Source: Terriglobia bacterium
GTDB taxonomy: Bacteria; Acidobacteriota; Terriglobia; Terriglobales; Acidobacteriaceae
NCBI GenBank assembly: GCA_020073395.1
Contig: JAIQFF010000030.1
Coordinates: forward strand, 1-60,394
Direction of reading: 5' to 3'
Length of the DNA stretch: 60,394 nucleotides
Within the stretch, counting starts at the first letter, position 1. Every line of letters starts with the position of its first letter. The notes beneath the pieces are model-generated. The model made no database searches. It was not told the DNA's origin and saw only the letters and a list, made by a program, of their open reading frames with translations. The translations under genes and the position numbers were made by a program. Below, one piece after another: positions 1 to 8,522 of this stretch.

Positions 1-974
1 ACATAGAAGTAGGCGAAGAAGATGATGCCCACGGCATACAAAAAGGTGTACAGCGGCTCGCCCCATCCCAGCCAGCGGAGGAGGTCGCCAAAATACCGGT
101 TATTACGCAGGCTGTAGCCCACGGTCTGCGGCAGAGTAAGGATCGACGATGCGAAAATTACCGGCATGACGCCGCCCGAATTCACCCGCAAGGGCAGGTG
201 CGTGGACTGCCCGCCCATCACCTTGCGACCCACCACGCGCTTGGCGTACTGCACCGGAATGCGGCGCTCACAGCGCTCCACATAGACGATGAAAGCTACC
301 ACCAGGACCATCACCCCGATCAGCAGAATCATCGCCGGCGCGGTGAAGGCGCCCCAGGCATCGGTGCGGACCTTGTCGAAAAGATCGATAATGCCGCGCG
401 GCAAGCCCACTACGATGCCGGCAAAGATCAGCAGCGACATCCCGTTACCCACTCCACGTTCGGTGATCTGCTCGCCCAGCCACATGATGAACACGCTGCC
501 CGTGGTCAGAGTCAGCATGGTCATCAGAATGAAAGCAGTGCCGGGATGGACCACGAAATCTCCGCCACGCTGCAGTTGCCAGGCAATGCCGAAGGACTGC
601 ACCGCACTCAAGCCGAAGGTCAGATAACGGGTCCACTGGGTGATCTTCTTACGTCCGAGCTCGCCTTCCTTCTGCAATTTGGCCAGGGGCTCATAGACCA
701 CGGTCAGCAACTGCAAAATAATCGAGGCCGTGATGTAGGGCATGATGCCCAGGGCAAAAATGGTCAGGCGGCGAAGCTGGCCGCCGGAGAAAAGATCGAC
801 GAAGCCCAGCAGGCTGCCTTTGTTCTGCTCGAAGAACTGTTGCAGCTTGTCGGCATTCACGCCCGGCGTGGGAATATGTCCACCCAGGCGGTACACTGCC
901 AGCAACCCAAGCGTAAACAGAATGCGTTTACGCAGGTCCGGGATACGAAAGACGTTGGCCAGTTTTTCCAGCAT
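1..974 (-). CDS. secY: Preprotein translocase subunit SecY (3' part cut by window edge)
   Basis: Forms the membrane channel of the Sec translocon, with SecE and SecG. The minus-strand frame opens at an ATG at 974 with the typical start MLEKLANVFRIPDLRKRI and continues off the left edge without a stop, so about 324 residues are visible. Recognisable parts are the periplasmic plug segment (GHIPTPGVN, about residues 33-41), several hydrophobic helices, and the cytosolic loop with YVERCERRIPVQYAKR that SecA and the ribosome contact in known SecY proteins. It starts 3 nt after the rplO stop, with GAGGTG upstream as a ribosome site inside the end of rplO, so it is almost certainly translated from the same transcript. 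This is the usual end of the spc block. Confidence 0.97.
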   Translation of the reverse strand, partial: MLEKLANVFRIPDLRKRILFTLGLLAVYRLGGHIPTPGVNADKLQQFFEQNKGSLLGFVDLFSGGQLRRLTIFALGIMPYITASIILQLLTVVYEPLAKLQKEGELGRKKITQWTRYLTFGLSAVQSFGIAWQLQRGGDFVVHPGTAFILMTMLTLTTGSVFIMWLGEQITERGVGNGMSLLIFAGIVVGLPRGIIDLFDKVRTDAWGAFTAPAMILLIGVMVLVVAFIVYVERCERRIPVQYAKRVVGRKVMGGQSTHLPLRVNSGGVMPVIFASSILTLPQTVGYSLRNNRYFGDLLRWLGWGEPLYTFLYAVGIIFFAYFY

Positions 975-977
975 CGC

Positions 978-1412
978 CTACAACACCTCGAACTTACCGC
1001 CGGCCTTGGTGATCTTTTCCTGGGCCGACTTGGAAAACTTGTGGGCGTGCACGGTGAGCGCGCCGGTCAACTCGCCGTCTCCCAGCACCTTCACGGGATG
1101 CTTGCCCTTGATCACTCCCGCCTTGCGCAGGACGTCGGGGGTGATCGTGGTCTCACCCAACGCCGCCAGCTTCTCCAGGTTCACAATGCTGAATTCCTGG
1201 CGGAAGATGTTGGTAAATCCCCGCTTGGGCATGCGGCGGTGCAAAGGCATCTGGCCGCCTTCAAAGCCACGCATCATGCGGGAACCGCTGCGCGAGCGCT
1301 GGCCTTTGTGTCCGCGGGTGGAGGTCTTGCCCATGCCCGAACCCATGCCGCGGCCCACGCGCTTCTTGTTTGCCGTCGCCTTCTTTGGTGCGCGAATGTT
1401 CGAAAGATTCAT
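978..1412 (-). CDS. rplO: 50S ribosomal protein L15
   Basis: Large-subunit protein L15, a late assembly protein with a long basic N-terminal arm that penetrates the 23S rRNA core. The 144-residue length is normal for the family. The N-terminus carries the glycine- and arginine-rich stretch (KKRVGRGMGSGMGKTSTRGHKGQ) typical of bacterial L15. It lies between rpmD and secY in standard spc order. A 69-nt spacer of inverted 7-nt repeats separates it from rpmD upstream, while secY follows after 3 nt. Confidence 0.97.
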   Translation of the reverse strand: MNLSNIRAPKKATANKKRVGRGMGSGMGKTSTRGHKGQRSRSGSRMMRGFEGGQMPLHRRMPKRGFTNIFRQEFSIVNLEKLAALGETTITPDVLRKAGVIKGKHPVKVLGDGELTGALTVHAHKFSKSAQEKITKAGGKFEVL

Positions 1413-1481
1413 AAATAAGCTTTCAGCCGTCAGCTATCAGCTTTCAGCGCCCAGACTTAGCTGAGGGCTGAAAGCTGACCG
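1413..1481. repeat. Inverted 7-nt repeat spacer between rpmD and rplO
   Basis: On the plus strand the spacer reads as consecutive 7-mers: AGCTTTC, AGCCGTC, AGCTATC, AGCTTTC, AGCGCCC. The complementary arm follows as GCTGAGG, GCTGAAA, GCTGACC. The arms could pair into a hairpin in the mRNA. No ORF is present. Confidence 0.8.
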
Positions 1482-1697
1482 CTAGTTCAGGATCTCCACC
1501 AGGTGCGGCACTTTGGCCACCATGCCGCGAATGGCCGGGTTGTCCGGGCGCTCGATCACCTGGTTCAAGCGCGTGAAACCCAGACCCTTGACCACCAGTT
1601 TCTGCTGCACCGGGGCACAAATTGCCGAGCGCACCCATTTCAGATGAATTTTGGGGCCGCTGCCCGGACTCGATTTCTTGGCCAATTTGTTCGGCAT
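1482..1697 (-). CDS. rpmD: 50S ribosomal protein L30
   Basis: Small large-subunit protein L30. The 71-residue product has the family's central segment GLGFTRLNQVIERPDNPAIRGMVAKVPHLV. The N-terminus (MPNKLAKKSSPGSGPKI) is slightly longer than the roughly 60-residue bacterial norm. It starts 2 nt after rpsE, so the two are translated in tandem. Confidence 0.95.
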   Translation of the reverse strand: MPNKLAKKSSPGSGPKIHLKWVRSAICAPVQQKLVVKGLGFTRLNQVIERPDNPAIRGMVAKVPHLVEILN

Positions 1698-1699
1698 GA

Positions 1700-2209
1700 T
1701 TACAGTTCCTCGACCGACTTGCCGCGCATGGCGGCAACGTCGCTGCGGTTCTTCAAATGCTTCAGCGCATCGAAGGTTGCCTTGATGACGTTGTGCGGAT
1801 TGGTGGTGCCAATCGATTTGGTCAGCACATTCTGAATGCCCGCCGAAGTCATGACCGCGCGCACCGCGCCGCCGGCAATTACCCCGGTGCCTTCGGGAGC
1901 GGGCTTCAGCAGCACTCGCCCCGATCCGTAACGTCCCAACACCAGGTGGGGAATGGAGGTCTGGGTGAGGTTGACCCGCATCAGATTTTTCTTGGCCGAT
2001 TCAATTCCCTTGCGAATGGCCTGGGGAACTTCCTTGGCTTTCCCCGAACCATAACCCACCACCGCTGCGCTGGGGTCTCCCACCACCACCAGGGCCGCAA
2101 AGGAAAGGTTCTTGCCGCCCTTGACCACTTTGGTCACGCGGTTGATGGAGACCACCTGGTCCTTCAACTGGTAGGAATTTGCATCAAGCTTCTTAATCAC
2201 TGTTGGCAT
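1700..2209 (-). CDS. rpsE: 30S ribosomal protein S5
   Basis: Small-subunit protein S5, located near the mRNA entry channel and important for decoding fidelity. The 169-residue product contains the N-terminal dsRNA-binding-like domain ([27 protein letters not shown], about residues 19-45) followed by [19 protein letters not shown], then the C-terminal domain with [19 protein letters not shown]. Length and motifs are standard. It is followed closely by rpmD and preceded by a long AT-rich repeat spacer after rplR. Confidence 0.97.
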   Translation of the reverse strand: MPTVIKKLDANSYQLKDQVVSINRVTKVVKGGKNLSFAALVVVGDPSAAVVGYGSGKAKEVPQAIRKGIESAKKNLMRVNLTQTSIPHLVLGRYGSGRVLLKPAPEGTGVIAGGAVRAVMTSAGIQNVLTKSIGTTNPHNVIKATFDALKHLKNRSDVAAMRGKSVEEL

Positions 2210-2330
2210 TGATTCTCATTTCACAATTTTGTAATCGGGTAATTGAGTAATTTGAAATCCAACAACCTCACTCTTGAATCGCCCGCATTTTCAATTACCC
2301 GATTTCTCAATTACACAATTTCTCAATCCC
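2210..2330. repeat. AT-rich inverted 7-nt repeat spacer between rplR and rpsE
   Basis: A 121-nt spacer made of AT-rich 7-mers (TAATCGG, GTAATTG, AGTAATT) and an opposing arm (TCAATTA, CCCGATT, then TCAATTA, CACAATT). Its base composition differs sharply from the GC-rich genes on both sides, but the period matches the other spacers in this operon. The arms are complementary (GGGTAATTGAG against CTCAATTAC). Confidence 0.75.
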
Positions 2331-2696
2331 CTAGAACTGCAACCCGGCTTCTCTAGCAGAATCCGCCAGGGCCTTGACCCGTCCGTGATAAATGTAGCCG
2401 CCACGGTCGAACACAACTTTCTCGATGCCCTTGGCCTTGGCGCGCTCCGCAATACTCTTGCCCACGCTCTTGGCCGCGGCCAGGTTGCCTCCGGTGCGCC
2501 GCTCACCCTTTTTGCCTTCCGCGGAATTCGCGGAAACCAGGGTCTGGCCTTTGAGGTCGTCGATCAACTGGACGTAGATATGGTTCAACGAGCGATACAC
2601 ATTCAGCCGCGGGCGCTCGGAGGTGCCCACAACCTTCTTGCGGATGCGTTTGTGCACATGCCGCCGGTTCGCGTTCTTCGATGTCTGGGTAAGCAT
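2331..2696 (-). CDS. rplR: 50S ribosomal protein L18
   Basis: Large-subunit protein L18, which binds 5S rRNA together with L5 and L25. The 121-residue length is standard. Family signatures are [20 protein letters not shown] (about residues 28-47) and the C-terminal [34 protein letters not shown]. It sits between rplF and rpsE as in the canonical spc operon, with repeat-filled spacers on both sides. Confidence 0.97.
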   Translation of the reverse strand: MLTQTSKNANRRHVHKRIRKKVVGTSERPRLNVYRSLNHIYVQLIDDLKGQTLVSANSAEGKKGERRTGGNLAAAKSVGKSIAERAKAKGIEKVVFDRGGYIYHGRVKALADSAREAGLQF

Positions 2697-2844
2697 TTTT
2701 CAGTCCTCGGTCGTCAGTCGTCGGTCGTCAGCCAATTTCTCCCTACTGAAACCGATAACGGAACGACTGTTCTTGCCTCGATCATCAGCTCGATCTCACT
2801 CTCAGCTGCGTGGCTGAAGACTGAAGACCGGCGACTGACGACTG
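2697..2844. repeat. 7-nt repeat spacer (CRGTCGT type) between rplF and rplR
   Basis: The 148-nt spacer starts with 7-mers CGGTCGT, CAGTCGT, CGGTCGT, CAG and ends with the complementary series ACTGAAG, ACCGGCG, ACTGACG, ACTG. The middle holds non-repetitive sequence. This is the second sequence family of the spacer repeats; it occurs again at 9351-9438. Confidence 0.75.
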
Positions 2845-3384
2845 TTATTTCGCGCCGGTCTTTCCCACCTTCTTCTTCAGGCGCTCGCCGGCATAGCGTA
2901 CGCCCTTGTTCTTATACGGATCGGGCGGGCGCAGGCTGCGCATTTCGGCGGCCACCTGTCCGACTTTTTGGCGATCGATGCCGGTGACGCTGAGCTTGGT
3001 CTGCTTCGGGTCCACGGTCGCTTCTATTCCGACCGGCAACGGATATTCGATCGGATGCGAATACCCCAGGCTGAAGACCACTGTGTTCTTGCCCTTAAGC
3101 TCGGCGCGATATCCAATGCCCACGATTTCGAGCTCCCGGGTCCAGCCCTTGGTTACGCCCTCAACCGCGTTGTTGACCAGGGCGCGGGCCAGTCCATGGA
3201 CCGCGGCCTGCGAGTCGTTCTCGCGGATCGCCACCAGGTTGCCGTCCTGCTGCTCCATGCGGATGCCGCGCGGCAGCTGCGTGTCCAGCTTGCCCTTGGG
3301 GCCCTGCACGTTGACCACGTCGCCTTCAATCTTGACCGCAACCCCCTTGGGGAGCGGGATCGGCTTTCTTCCAATTCTTGACAT
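2845..3384 (-). CDS. rplF: 50S ribosomal protein L6
   Basis: Large-subunit protein L6, placed near the factor-binding region. The 179-residue product has the duplicated L6 fold, beginning [15 protein letters not shown]. The C-terminal signature [29 protein letters not shown] is essentially the family consensus (PPEPYKGKGI...). It lies between rpsH and rplR in standard order. Confidence 0.97.
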   Translation of the reverse strand: MSRIGRKPIPLPKGVAVKIEGDVVNVQGPKGKLDTQLPRGIRMEQQDGNLVAIRENDSQAAVHGLARALVNNAVEGVTKGWTRELEIVGIGYRAELKGKNTVVFSLGYSHPIEYPLPVGIEATVDPKQTKLSVTGIDRQKVGQVAAEMRSLRPPDPYKNKGVRYAGERLKKKVGKTGAK

Positions 3385-3469
3385 AAGCTTTCAGCTCTCA
3401 GCTTTCAGCTCTCAGCTTGGATCGCCGTCACGACTGATAGCTGACGGCTGATAGCTGATAGCTGCTTCT
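3385..3469. repeat. Inverted 7-nt repeat spacer between rpsH and rplF
   Basis: The clearest array in the window. One arm reads AGCTTTC, AGCTCTC, AGCTTTC, AGCTCTC, AGCTTGG; after about 15 nt the opposing arm reads GATAGCT, GACGGCT, GATAGCT, GATAGCT. Folding the transcript would give an imperfect stem of four to five 7-nt turns. Confidence 0.85.
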
Positions 3470-3868
3470 CTACCAAATCTCGCACAACACTTCGCCGCCC
3501 ACGCCCTGCTTGCGGGCCTGGCGTCCGGTCATGACTCCGCGGGGCGTAGTCAGAATGTTGATGCCCATCCCGCCCAGCACGCGCGGGATCTCGCTGCGCC
3601 GCACATAAACCCGGCAGCCCGGCCGGGAGACGCGCTCCACGTTCGAGATCGCGGCTTCGTTGTTGTTACCATACTTCAGATAGATGCGCAGGACCTTGTG
3701 GCCTTCCTCCTCCGCCGGCTTGAAATTGGAGATATAGCCTTCCTCTTTGAGGATGCGGGCAATCTCCAGCTTCAGCTTGGAGGCGGGGACATCTACTTTC
3801 TGGTGGCGGGCGCGTATCGCATTGCGAATGCGCGTCAGCATGTCTGCGACCGGATCGGTCAACCTCAT
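3470..3868 (-). CDS. rpsH: 30S ribosomal protein S8
   Basis: Small-subunit protein S8, a primary 16S rRNA binder and, in enterobacteria, translational repressor of the spc operon. The ATG at 3868 was chosen because the product then begins MRLTDPVADMLTRIRNAIRA, is the usual 132 residues, and has GGAGGAG about 8 nt upstream; the open frame extends further but without family similarity. The C-terminal signature SRPGCRVYVRRSEIPRVLGGMGINILTTPRGVMTGRQAR is intact. Confidence 0.97.
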   Translation of the reverse strand: MRLTDPVADMLTRIRNAIRARHQKVDVPASKLKLEIARILKEEGYISNFKPAEEEGHKVLRIYLKYGNNNEAAISNVERVSRPGCRVYVRRSEIPRVLGGMGINILTTPRGVMTGRQARKQGVGGEVLCEIW

Positions 3869-4023
3869 CGTTTGCTTCTCCTCCGCCGCCCGTTTGCTTC
3901 GGTCCCACCTGCTGTGCACCGAAGAACCCGCGGCGACGCTTCCACCCCGGCTGGGGTGCCCAGAATCATGTGCCCACTCATGCGCCTACTAAGCGCGAGG
4001 GTGGGAGATTCCCTACCGATTCC

Positions 4024-4245
4024 TTACCAAGACGACTTCGAAACTCCAGGAATCTCTCCGCGCAACGCCAGGCCGCGGAAACACAGACGGCAAATTCCGA
4101 ACTTGCGCAGATAAGCCCGCGGACGTCCGCACAGCTTGCAGCGATTGTGCCGGCGCGAGGAAAACTTCAGCTTCGGCTCTTTGCCGCGCGCCTTGTCAAA
4201 CTTCGCCTCGATCTTTGCGTCCTTCACTCTTTTTGCTGTAGTCAA
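4024..4245 (-). CDS. rpsN: 30S ribosomal protein S14, zinc-binding type
   Basis: Small-subunit protein S14 of the short zinc-binding (type Z) class. Two CxxC pairs (CKLC about residues 36-39, CRLC about 52-55) flank [12 protein letters not shown], and the product ends [11 protein letters not shown], as in the family. The 73 residues exceed the usual 61 through a lysine-rich N-terminal extension. The start is a TTG at 4245; an alternative GTG lies six codons downstream. The 155-nt spacer to rpsH lacks the 7-nt arrays seen elsewhere in this operon. Confidence 0.93.
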   Translation of the reverse strand: MTTAKRVKDAKIEAKFDKARGKEPKLKFSSRRHNRCKLCGRPRAYLRKFGICRLCFRGLALRGEIPGVSKSSW

Positions 4246-4338
4246 TTTACTTTTAGCTCCCAGCTTCCGGCTTCGGCTCTCGGCTGTCAGCCCTCAGCTC
4301 TCAGTTAAGACTTGATCATGCTCCTACTCACTCGATGA
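4246..4338. repeat. Single-arm 7-nt repeat spacer between rplE and rpsN
   Basis: The spacer contains 7-mers AGCTCCC, AGCTTCC, GGCTCTC, GGCTGTC, AGCCCTC, AGCTCTC. A clear inverted arm is not seen here. Confidence 0.65.
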
Positions 4339-4959
4339 TTACGGGCGGAAAGGCATTCCCAGATGCTTCAGCAACACTCGCGCCTGGTCGTCATTCCTCG
4401 CCGTGGTCACAATGGTGACGTTCATCCCTTTGGTCTTGTCCACCCGGGCGTAGTCAATCTCAGGAAAAATCAGCTGATCGTGCAAGCCCAGCGTATAGTT
4501 GCCGCGCCCGTCAAACGACTTGGTCGAGACTCCCTTGAAGTCGCGCACCCGGGGCAGGGCCACGTTCAACAGCCGGTCCAGAAACTCCCACATGCGGTCG
4601 CCTCGCAGGGTGACCATGGCGCCGATGGCCTGGCCTTCACGCACTTTGAAGGCCGCAATCGATTTCTTGGCCTTGGTCGTAACCGGCTTCTGGCCGGTGA
4701 TCTGTCCCAGTTCGTTGACCGCGGGATCGAGAATCTTCGCATTCTGCGTAGCTTCGCCTACCCCCATGTTGACCACAATCTTGTTCAGGTGCGGCACCGC
4801 CATGGGGTTCTTCAGGTCGAATTCCTTCATCAACGCGGGCGCAACTTCAGCCTGGAAGCGGCTCTTGAGCCGCGGCGTTTCCTTGGCACTGTGATGCGCC
4901 ACCGCCGGTGGCTTCGACTCCACCTGCTTCTCTTGCTTGTCTCTCTTCTCTTTAGCCAT
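4339..4959 (-). CDS. rplE: 50S ribosomal protein L5
   Basis: Large-subunit protein L5, which binds 5S rRNA and contacts P-site tRNA. Residues from about 32 onward match the family ([37 protein letters not shown], later [19 protein letters not shown]). The 206-residue length is about 20-25 residues over the norm because of a lysine- and glutamate-rich N-terminal extension ([16 protein letters not shown]). Starting further downstream is possible but would remove the only in-frame ATG before the conserved domain. Confidence 0.95.
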   Translation of the reverse strand: MAKEKRDKQEKQVESKPPAVAHHSAKETPRLKSRFQAEVAPALMKEFDLKNPMAVPHLNKIVVNMGVGEATQNAKILDPAVNELGQITGQKPVTTKAKKSIAAFKVREGQAIGAMVTLRGDRMWEFLDRLLNVALPRVRDFKGVSTKSFDGRGNYTLGLHDQLIFPEIDYARVDKTKGMNVTIVTTARNDDQARVLLKHLGMPFRP

Positions 4960-5052
4960 TGCGTGCTCTGCCTTCTCTCGGAGTTCAGCTGCTAACGGGC
5001 TGCTTCTAGCTTCTCGCTCTGTAGCCAGGAGCTAGCAGCCAGAAGCCAGCAG
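4960..5052. repeat. Degenerate AGCT-type repeat spacer between rplX and rplE
   Basis: Contains CAGCTGCTAACGGGCTGCTT and an opposing GCTAGCAGCCAGAAGCCAGC, so two arms of the AGCT family can pair. The 7-nt period is weaker than in other spacers (GCTAGCA, GCCAGAA, GCCAGCA, GCTA). Confidence 0.55.
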
Positions 5053-5397
5053 CTATTTATCCAGCGTGGCGCCGCACTTGCGGCAGACCCGGACCTTGCG
5101 CTCACCCTGGAACTCGTGGCCGATGCGTACCGGCCGCTTGCAGCTGGGACACATCAGGCCGACGTTCGAGATCGCGATCCGGCTCTCCTGTTCGGCGATT
5201 CCGCCCTTCACGTTGCGTTGCGGGTTGGGCCGCACGTGTTTCTTCACCAGCATCGCGTGCTCAACCAGCACCTTGGCGTCGTTGGGGAAAATGCGCAGCA
5301 CCCGGCCTTCTTTTCCCTTGTCGCGACCGGTGATCACTCGCACCGTATCGTTGCGACGAATGTCAACTCGCTGGTTCGCTCTCTCGACTGTCTTCAT
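5053..5397 (-). CDS. rplX: 50S ribosomal protein L24 with C-terminal CxxC pairs
   Basis: Large-subunit protein L24, an assembly initiator. The start at 5397 was chosen because the KOW segment ([25 protein letters not shown]) then lies at residues 12-36, as in the family; the open frame further upstream has no similarity. The C-terminal part carries CPSC and CRKC pairs around an [13 protein letters not shown] segment, the putative zinc ribbon seen in a subset of bacterial L24 proteins. The product is 114 residues. It lies between rplN and rplE in standard order. Confidence 0.94.
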   Translation of the reverse strand: MKTVERANQRVDIRRNDTVRVITGRDKGKEGRVLRIFPNDAKVLVEHAMLVKKHVRPNPQRNVKGGIAEQESRIAISNVGLMCPSCKRPVRIGHEFQGERKVRVCRKCGATLDK

Positions 5398-5452
5398 TCT
5401 CGTATTCTCGGCTTTCAGATCTCTTAACAACTGCTTTCTGCCAAACTGCTTC

Positions 5453-5824
5453 CTACAATACTTCCGGCGCCAACGATACAATCTTCAGAAATTTGCGCTC
5501 GCGCAGCTCGCGGGCCACCGGACCGAAGACGCGGGTGCCCACCGGTTCGCCGGCATCGTTGATCAGCACCGCGGCGTTGCTGTCAAAGCGGATGTAGGTG
5601 CCGTCTCGGCGGCGGTGTTCCTTGCGGGTGCGCACAATGACCGCCTTCACCACTTTGCCCTTCTGCACCTGGCCTTCCGGGGCCGCCTCTTTCACGCTGG
5701 CAGTGATGACGTCACCCAGTCCGGCATTCAGACCGGTCGAACCGCCCAGCGGCAGAATCATCTGCAGCTTGCGGGCGCCGGAGTTGTCGGCCACCTCGAG
5801 CATCGATCTCATCATCACAGCCAT
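5453..5824 (-). CDS. rplN: 50S ribosomal protein L14
   Basis: Large-subunit protein L14, which forms the intersubunit bridge with 16S rRNA. The 123-residue product carries the family pattern [16 protein letters not shown] at the N-terminus and the C-terminal [39 protein letters not shown] lies directly upstream of the ATG at 5824, one of the strongest ribosome sites in the operon. The 30-nt gap to rpsQ holds no repeat array. Confidence 0.97.
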   Translation of the reverse strand: MAVMMRSMLEVADNSGARKLQMILPLGGSTGLNAGLGDVITASVKEAAPEGQVQKGKVVKAVIVRTRKEHRRRDGTYIRFDSNAAVLINDAGEPVGTRVFGPVARELRERKFLKIVSLAPEVL

Positions 5825-5854
5825 AATCTGATCTCCTTCTAGGCTCCGGCTGTC

Positions 5855-6178
5855 TTAACTGACTTCCGGAAGCGTCGCTTCCGGCAACAACGCCGCCTGC
5901 CGGACCACTTCTTTCAGCCGCCAGCGCTTCAACTTGGAGAGCGGTCGGGTCTCTTCCAGACGTACCACATCCCCAACGCGGGCAACATTTTTCTCGTCGT
6001 GGGCATAGAACTTCTTGGCCTTCGAAACCACGCGTCCGTAAAACGGGTGGGCCTTCTTGCGCACCACCTGCACCACGATGGTCTTGTGCATGCGGCTGGA
6101 GACCACTTCGCCCACCACGATCTTGCGCCGTCCTGCTGCCTGCGGCTCCGCTGCGGATTGTGTCCTGGTTTCAGCCAT
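5855..6178 (-). CDS. rpsQ: 30S ribosomal protein S17
   Basis: Small-subunit protein S17, a primary 16S rRNA binder with an OB fold. The ATG at 6178 is preferred because it follows the rpmC stop by 1 nt and yields 107 residues; the longer open frame overlaps rpmC. The S17 core begins about residue 21 (GEVVSSRMHKTIVVQVVRKKAHPFYGRVV) and includes GDVVRLEETRPLSKLKRWRL. The N-terminal 20 residues and the alanine-rich C-terminus are short extensions beyond the roughly 85-residue norm. Confidence 0.96.
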   Translation of the reverse strand: MAETRTQSAAEPQAAGRRKIVVGEVVSSRMHKTIVVQVVRKKAHPFYGRVVSKAKKFYAHDEKNVARVGDVVRLEETRPLSKLKRWRLKEVVRQAALLPEATLPEVS

Positions 6179-6179
6179 A

Positions 6180-6395
6180 CTATTTTTTCTCCGTTGCGCC
6201 GGTGGCGGCCAGCTCGCGCTCGCGAGCGATGGTCTTGACCCGCGCAATGTCCCGGCGCAGGCCGCGAATCTTCTTCAGGCTCTCGGTCTGTCCCATGTTG
6301 AGCTGGAACTTCAGCTTGAAGAGCTGGTCGCTGAGATCGCGCTCCTGGGAGACTAGTTCGTCAGCGGTCAGGTTACGTACTTTTTCCGATTTCAT
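6180..6395 (-). CDS. rpmC: 50S ribosomal protein L29
   Basis: Large-subunit protein L29, located at the exit tunnel and forming part of the SRP and trigger-factor docking site. The 71-residue product shows the two-helix pattern with TADELVSQERDLSDQLFKLKFQ and RGLRRDIARVKTIAREREL. It is tightly linked to rpsQ downstream (1 nt). Confidence 0.95.
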   Translation of the reverse strand: MKSEKVRNLTADELVSQERDLSDQLFKLKFQLNMGQTESLKKIRGLRRDIARVKTIARERELAATGATEKK

Positions 6396-6431
6396 GTCAG
6401 TTCTCAGTTCTTGTTTCTCGGTTCAAAAACT
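6396..6431. repeat. Short 7-nt repeat spacer between rplP and rpmC
   Basis: A 36-nt spacer that reads AGTTCTC, AGTTCTT, GTTTCTC, GGTTCAA on the plus strand. It follows the same period with T-rich units and has no inverted arm. Confidence 0.6.
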
Positions 6432-6848
<417 letters not shown>

Positions 6849-6893
6849 AAAGTCAGCTCTTAGCTTCTAGCCCCTAGCTACTGGCTCACCCTT
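6849..6893. repeat. 7-nt repeat spacer between rpsC and rplP
   Basis: Reads AGCTCTT, AGCTTCT, AGCCCCT, AGCTACT, GGCTCAC. It is a clean array of five units without an opposing arm. Confidence 0.75.
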
Positions 6894-7556
6894 TTAGAAC
6901 GCGCCGGCCTGCTGCGGTTCGCGTTTTTTGGCCGGCAAAATTTCGCCTTTGTAAATCCAGCACTTCACTCCGATCACGCCGTAGGTAGTGCGGGCCTCGG
7001 TGAAGCCGTATTCGATGTCGGCGCGCAGGGTGTGCAGGGGCAGCCGGCCCTGCAGATACCACTCCGAGCGCGCGATTTCGTTGCCGTTCAGGCGGCCGCT
7101 CACCCGCACCTTGATGCCCTTGCAGCCGAAACGCAGAGCCGAATCCACCGCCTTGCGCATGGCCCGGCGGAAGCCGACACGCTTTTCCAGCTGTAGCGCA
7201 ATCGACTCCGACACCAGCTGCGCATCCAGTTCGGGCTTGTGTACTTCCTGGATGTCGATGTAAACCTCGCGCCCGGTGCGCTTCTGCACGTCCCCTTTGA
7301 GTTTGTCGATCTCGGCGCCCTTGCGGCCGATGATGATGCCTGGACGCGCTGTCTTGATGATGACCCGCAGCTTGTTGCCGGGACGCTCGATTTCAATCGA
7401 ACTCACGCCCGCCGACTTGAGTTTGTCTTTCAACTCATTGCGCAGCTTGACGTCTTCAAGCAGCAGTTTGTCGTAGTCACGCTCCACGAACCAGCGCGAC
7501 TTCCAGGGCTTGGTATAGCCCAGGCGAAAACCATAGGGATGAACTTTTTGTCCCAT
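6894..7556 (-). CDS. rpsC: 30S ribosomal protein S3
   Basis: Small-subunit protein S3, part of the mRNA entry channel with helicase function. The 220-residue product begins [23 protein letters not shown]. The KH domain contains [21 protein letters not shown] (about residues 75-95), and the C-terminal domain has [35 protein letters not shown] and [14 protein letters not shown]. The rplV stop and rpsC start overlap as TAATG at 7556, indicating translational coupling. Confidence 0.97.
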   Translation of the reverse strand: MGQKVHPYGFRLGYTKPWKSRWFVERDYDKLLLEDVKLRNELKDKLKSAGVSSIEIERPGNKLRVIIKTARPGIIIGRKGAEIDKLKGDVQKRTGREVYIDIQEVHKPELDAQLVSESIALQLEKRVGFRRAMRKAVDSALRFGCKGIKVRVSGRLNGNEIARSEWYLQGRLPLHTLRADIEYGFTEARTTYGVIGVKCWIYKGEILPAKKREPQQAGAF

Positions 7557-8014
7557 TATTTCGCTCCCACTTTCTTCTTCCCCGCCGATACTTTCCGCTT
7601 CACCTTCGCCGGGACCTTGGCCGGAGTCTCCTCACCCACCACGGTCGCCAGCCCTTCTCCGCTTTTGCCCCGCTCCGCCAGCACGATCTCGATGTGCGCG
7701 ATGCGCCGCACGTAACGGAACGCCCGCCCCATGGGCGCGGGACGAATGCGTTTCATCCGCGGCCCGTCGTTGGCGATAGCTTCTTTCACATACAGCTTGT
7801 CCACATCGACGTCGATACCTTTTTCGCTGCTCAGATAGTTGGCATTTTCCAGGGCTGAGCGCAGCAGCTTTTCCACCGTGGCCGCCACCCGCTTCTTGGT
7901 GAAGACGAGCGTGTTGAGCGCGTCTTCAACCTTGCGGCCTTTGATCAAATCCAGCACCAGGCGCGCCTTCTGCGGCGAGACCCGGGTGAAGCGGACTTGA
8001 GCTCGAAATTCCAT
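7556..8014 (-). CDS. rplV: 50S ribosomal protein L22 with basic C-terminal tail
   Basis: Large-subunit protein L22, whose extended loop lines the nascent-peptide tunnel. Residues 1-112 match the family ([27 protein letters not shown], then the loop [31 protein letters not shown]). About 40 further residues, rich in Lys, Val and Ala ([20 protein letters not shown]), extend past the usual end near residue 110. The stop overlaps the rpsC start. Confidence 0.96.
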   Translation of the reverse strand: MEFRAQVRFTRVSPQKARLVLDLIKGRKVEDALNTLVFTKKRVAATVEKLLRSALENANYLSSEKGIDVDVDKLYVKEAIANDGPRMKRIRPAPMGRAFRYVRRIAHIEIVLAERGKSGEGLATVVGEETPAKVPAKVKRKVSAGKKKVGAK

Positions 8015-8041
8015 GTTTGCCTCCTTAACCCCGAGTCTCGG

Positions 8042-8407
8042 CTACGCCTTGGGCGCCGGCGCTGCTGCCGGAGCCGAACCCGCCGCCGGAGTAATCGCTC
8101 CCGGACCGCCGGGCACGCCTGCCGGCCGGGCCGCGGTCTCCGTGGCCGCCCGCATGGAGTGACCCTTGAACTGGCGGGTGAAACTGAATTCTCCCAATTT
8201 GTGGCCCACCATGTTTTCCGTGACGTACACTGGAATGAACTTCTTGCCGTTATGCACGGCGATGGTGTGGCCCACCATTTCCGGGATGATGGTCGAGCGC
8301 CGCGACCAGGTGCGCAGCACCTTCTTCTCATTGCGCGAGTTCATGCCGTCCACCCGCGCCTGCAGGTAGCCATCTACGAACGGACCCTTCTTGGTTGAAC
8401 GTGCCAT
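8042..8407 (-). CDS. rpsS: 30S ribosomal protein S19 with Ala/Pro/Gly tail
   Basis: Small-subunit protein S19 of the 30S head. The first about 90 residues match the family: [66 protein letters not shown]. The remaining 30 residues are low-complexity Ala, Pro and Gly, absent from typical 92-residue S19. The stop is followed by a 27-nt gap to rplV. Confidence 0.96.
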   Translation of the reverse strand: MARSTKKGPFVDGYLQARVDGMNSRNEKKVLRTWSRRSTIIPEMVGHTIAVHNGKKFIPVYVTENMVGHKLGEFSFTRQFKGHSMRAATETAARPAGVPGGPGAITPAAGSAPAAAPAPKA

Positions 8408-8522
8408 AAAGTCAGCTTCTAGCTGTTAGCTCCTAGCTTTTAGCTAAATCCGAAACCTTCGTCGAACGCTTGCCCAGTTACAAATCTGGTCTTGCCAACC
8501 ACCGACGACCAACGACGCGTTC
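8408..8522. repeat. Two 7-nt repeat families in the rplB-rpsS spacer
   Basis: The side next to rpsS reads AGCTTCT, AGCTGTT, AGCTCCT, AGCTTTT, AGCTAAA. The side next to rplB reads CCAACCA, CCGACGA, CCAACGA, CG. Two unit types therefore coexist in one 115-nt spacer, with about 45 nt of unrelated sequence between them. Confidence 0.75.

Noticed and set aside
198..1418. 406-residue plus-strand open frame across secY and rplO
   Set aside because: It is antisense to two certain ribosomal-operon genes; its His- and Gln-rich composition is the usual shadow of GC-rich coding sequence.
3385..3469. Possible CRISPR-like array
   Set aside because: Units are only 7 nt with no spacers of fixed length, and arms are inverted; this is simple-sequence repetition and not CRISPR.
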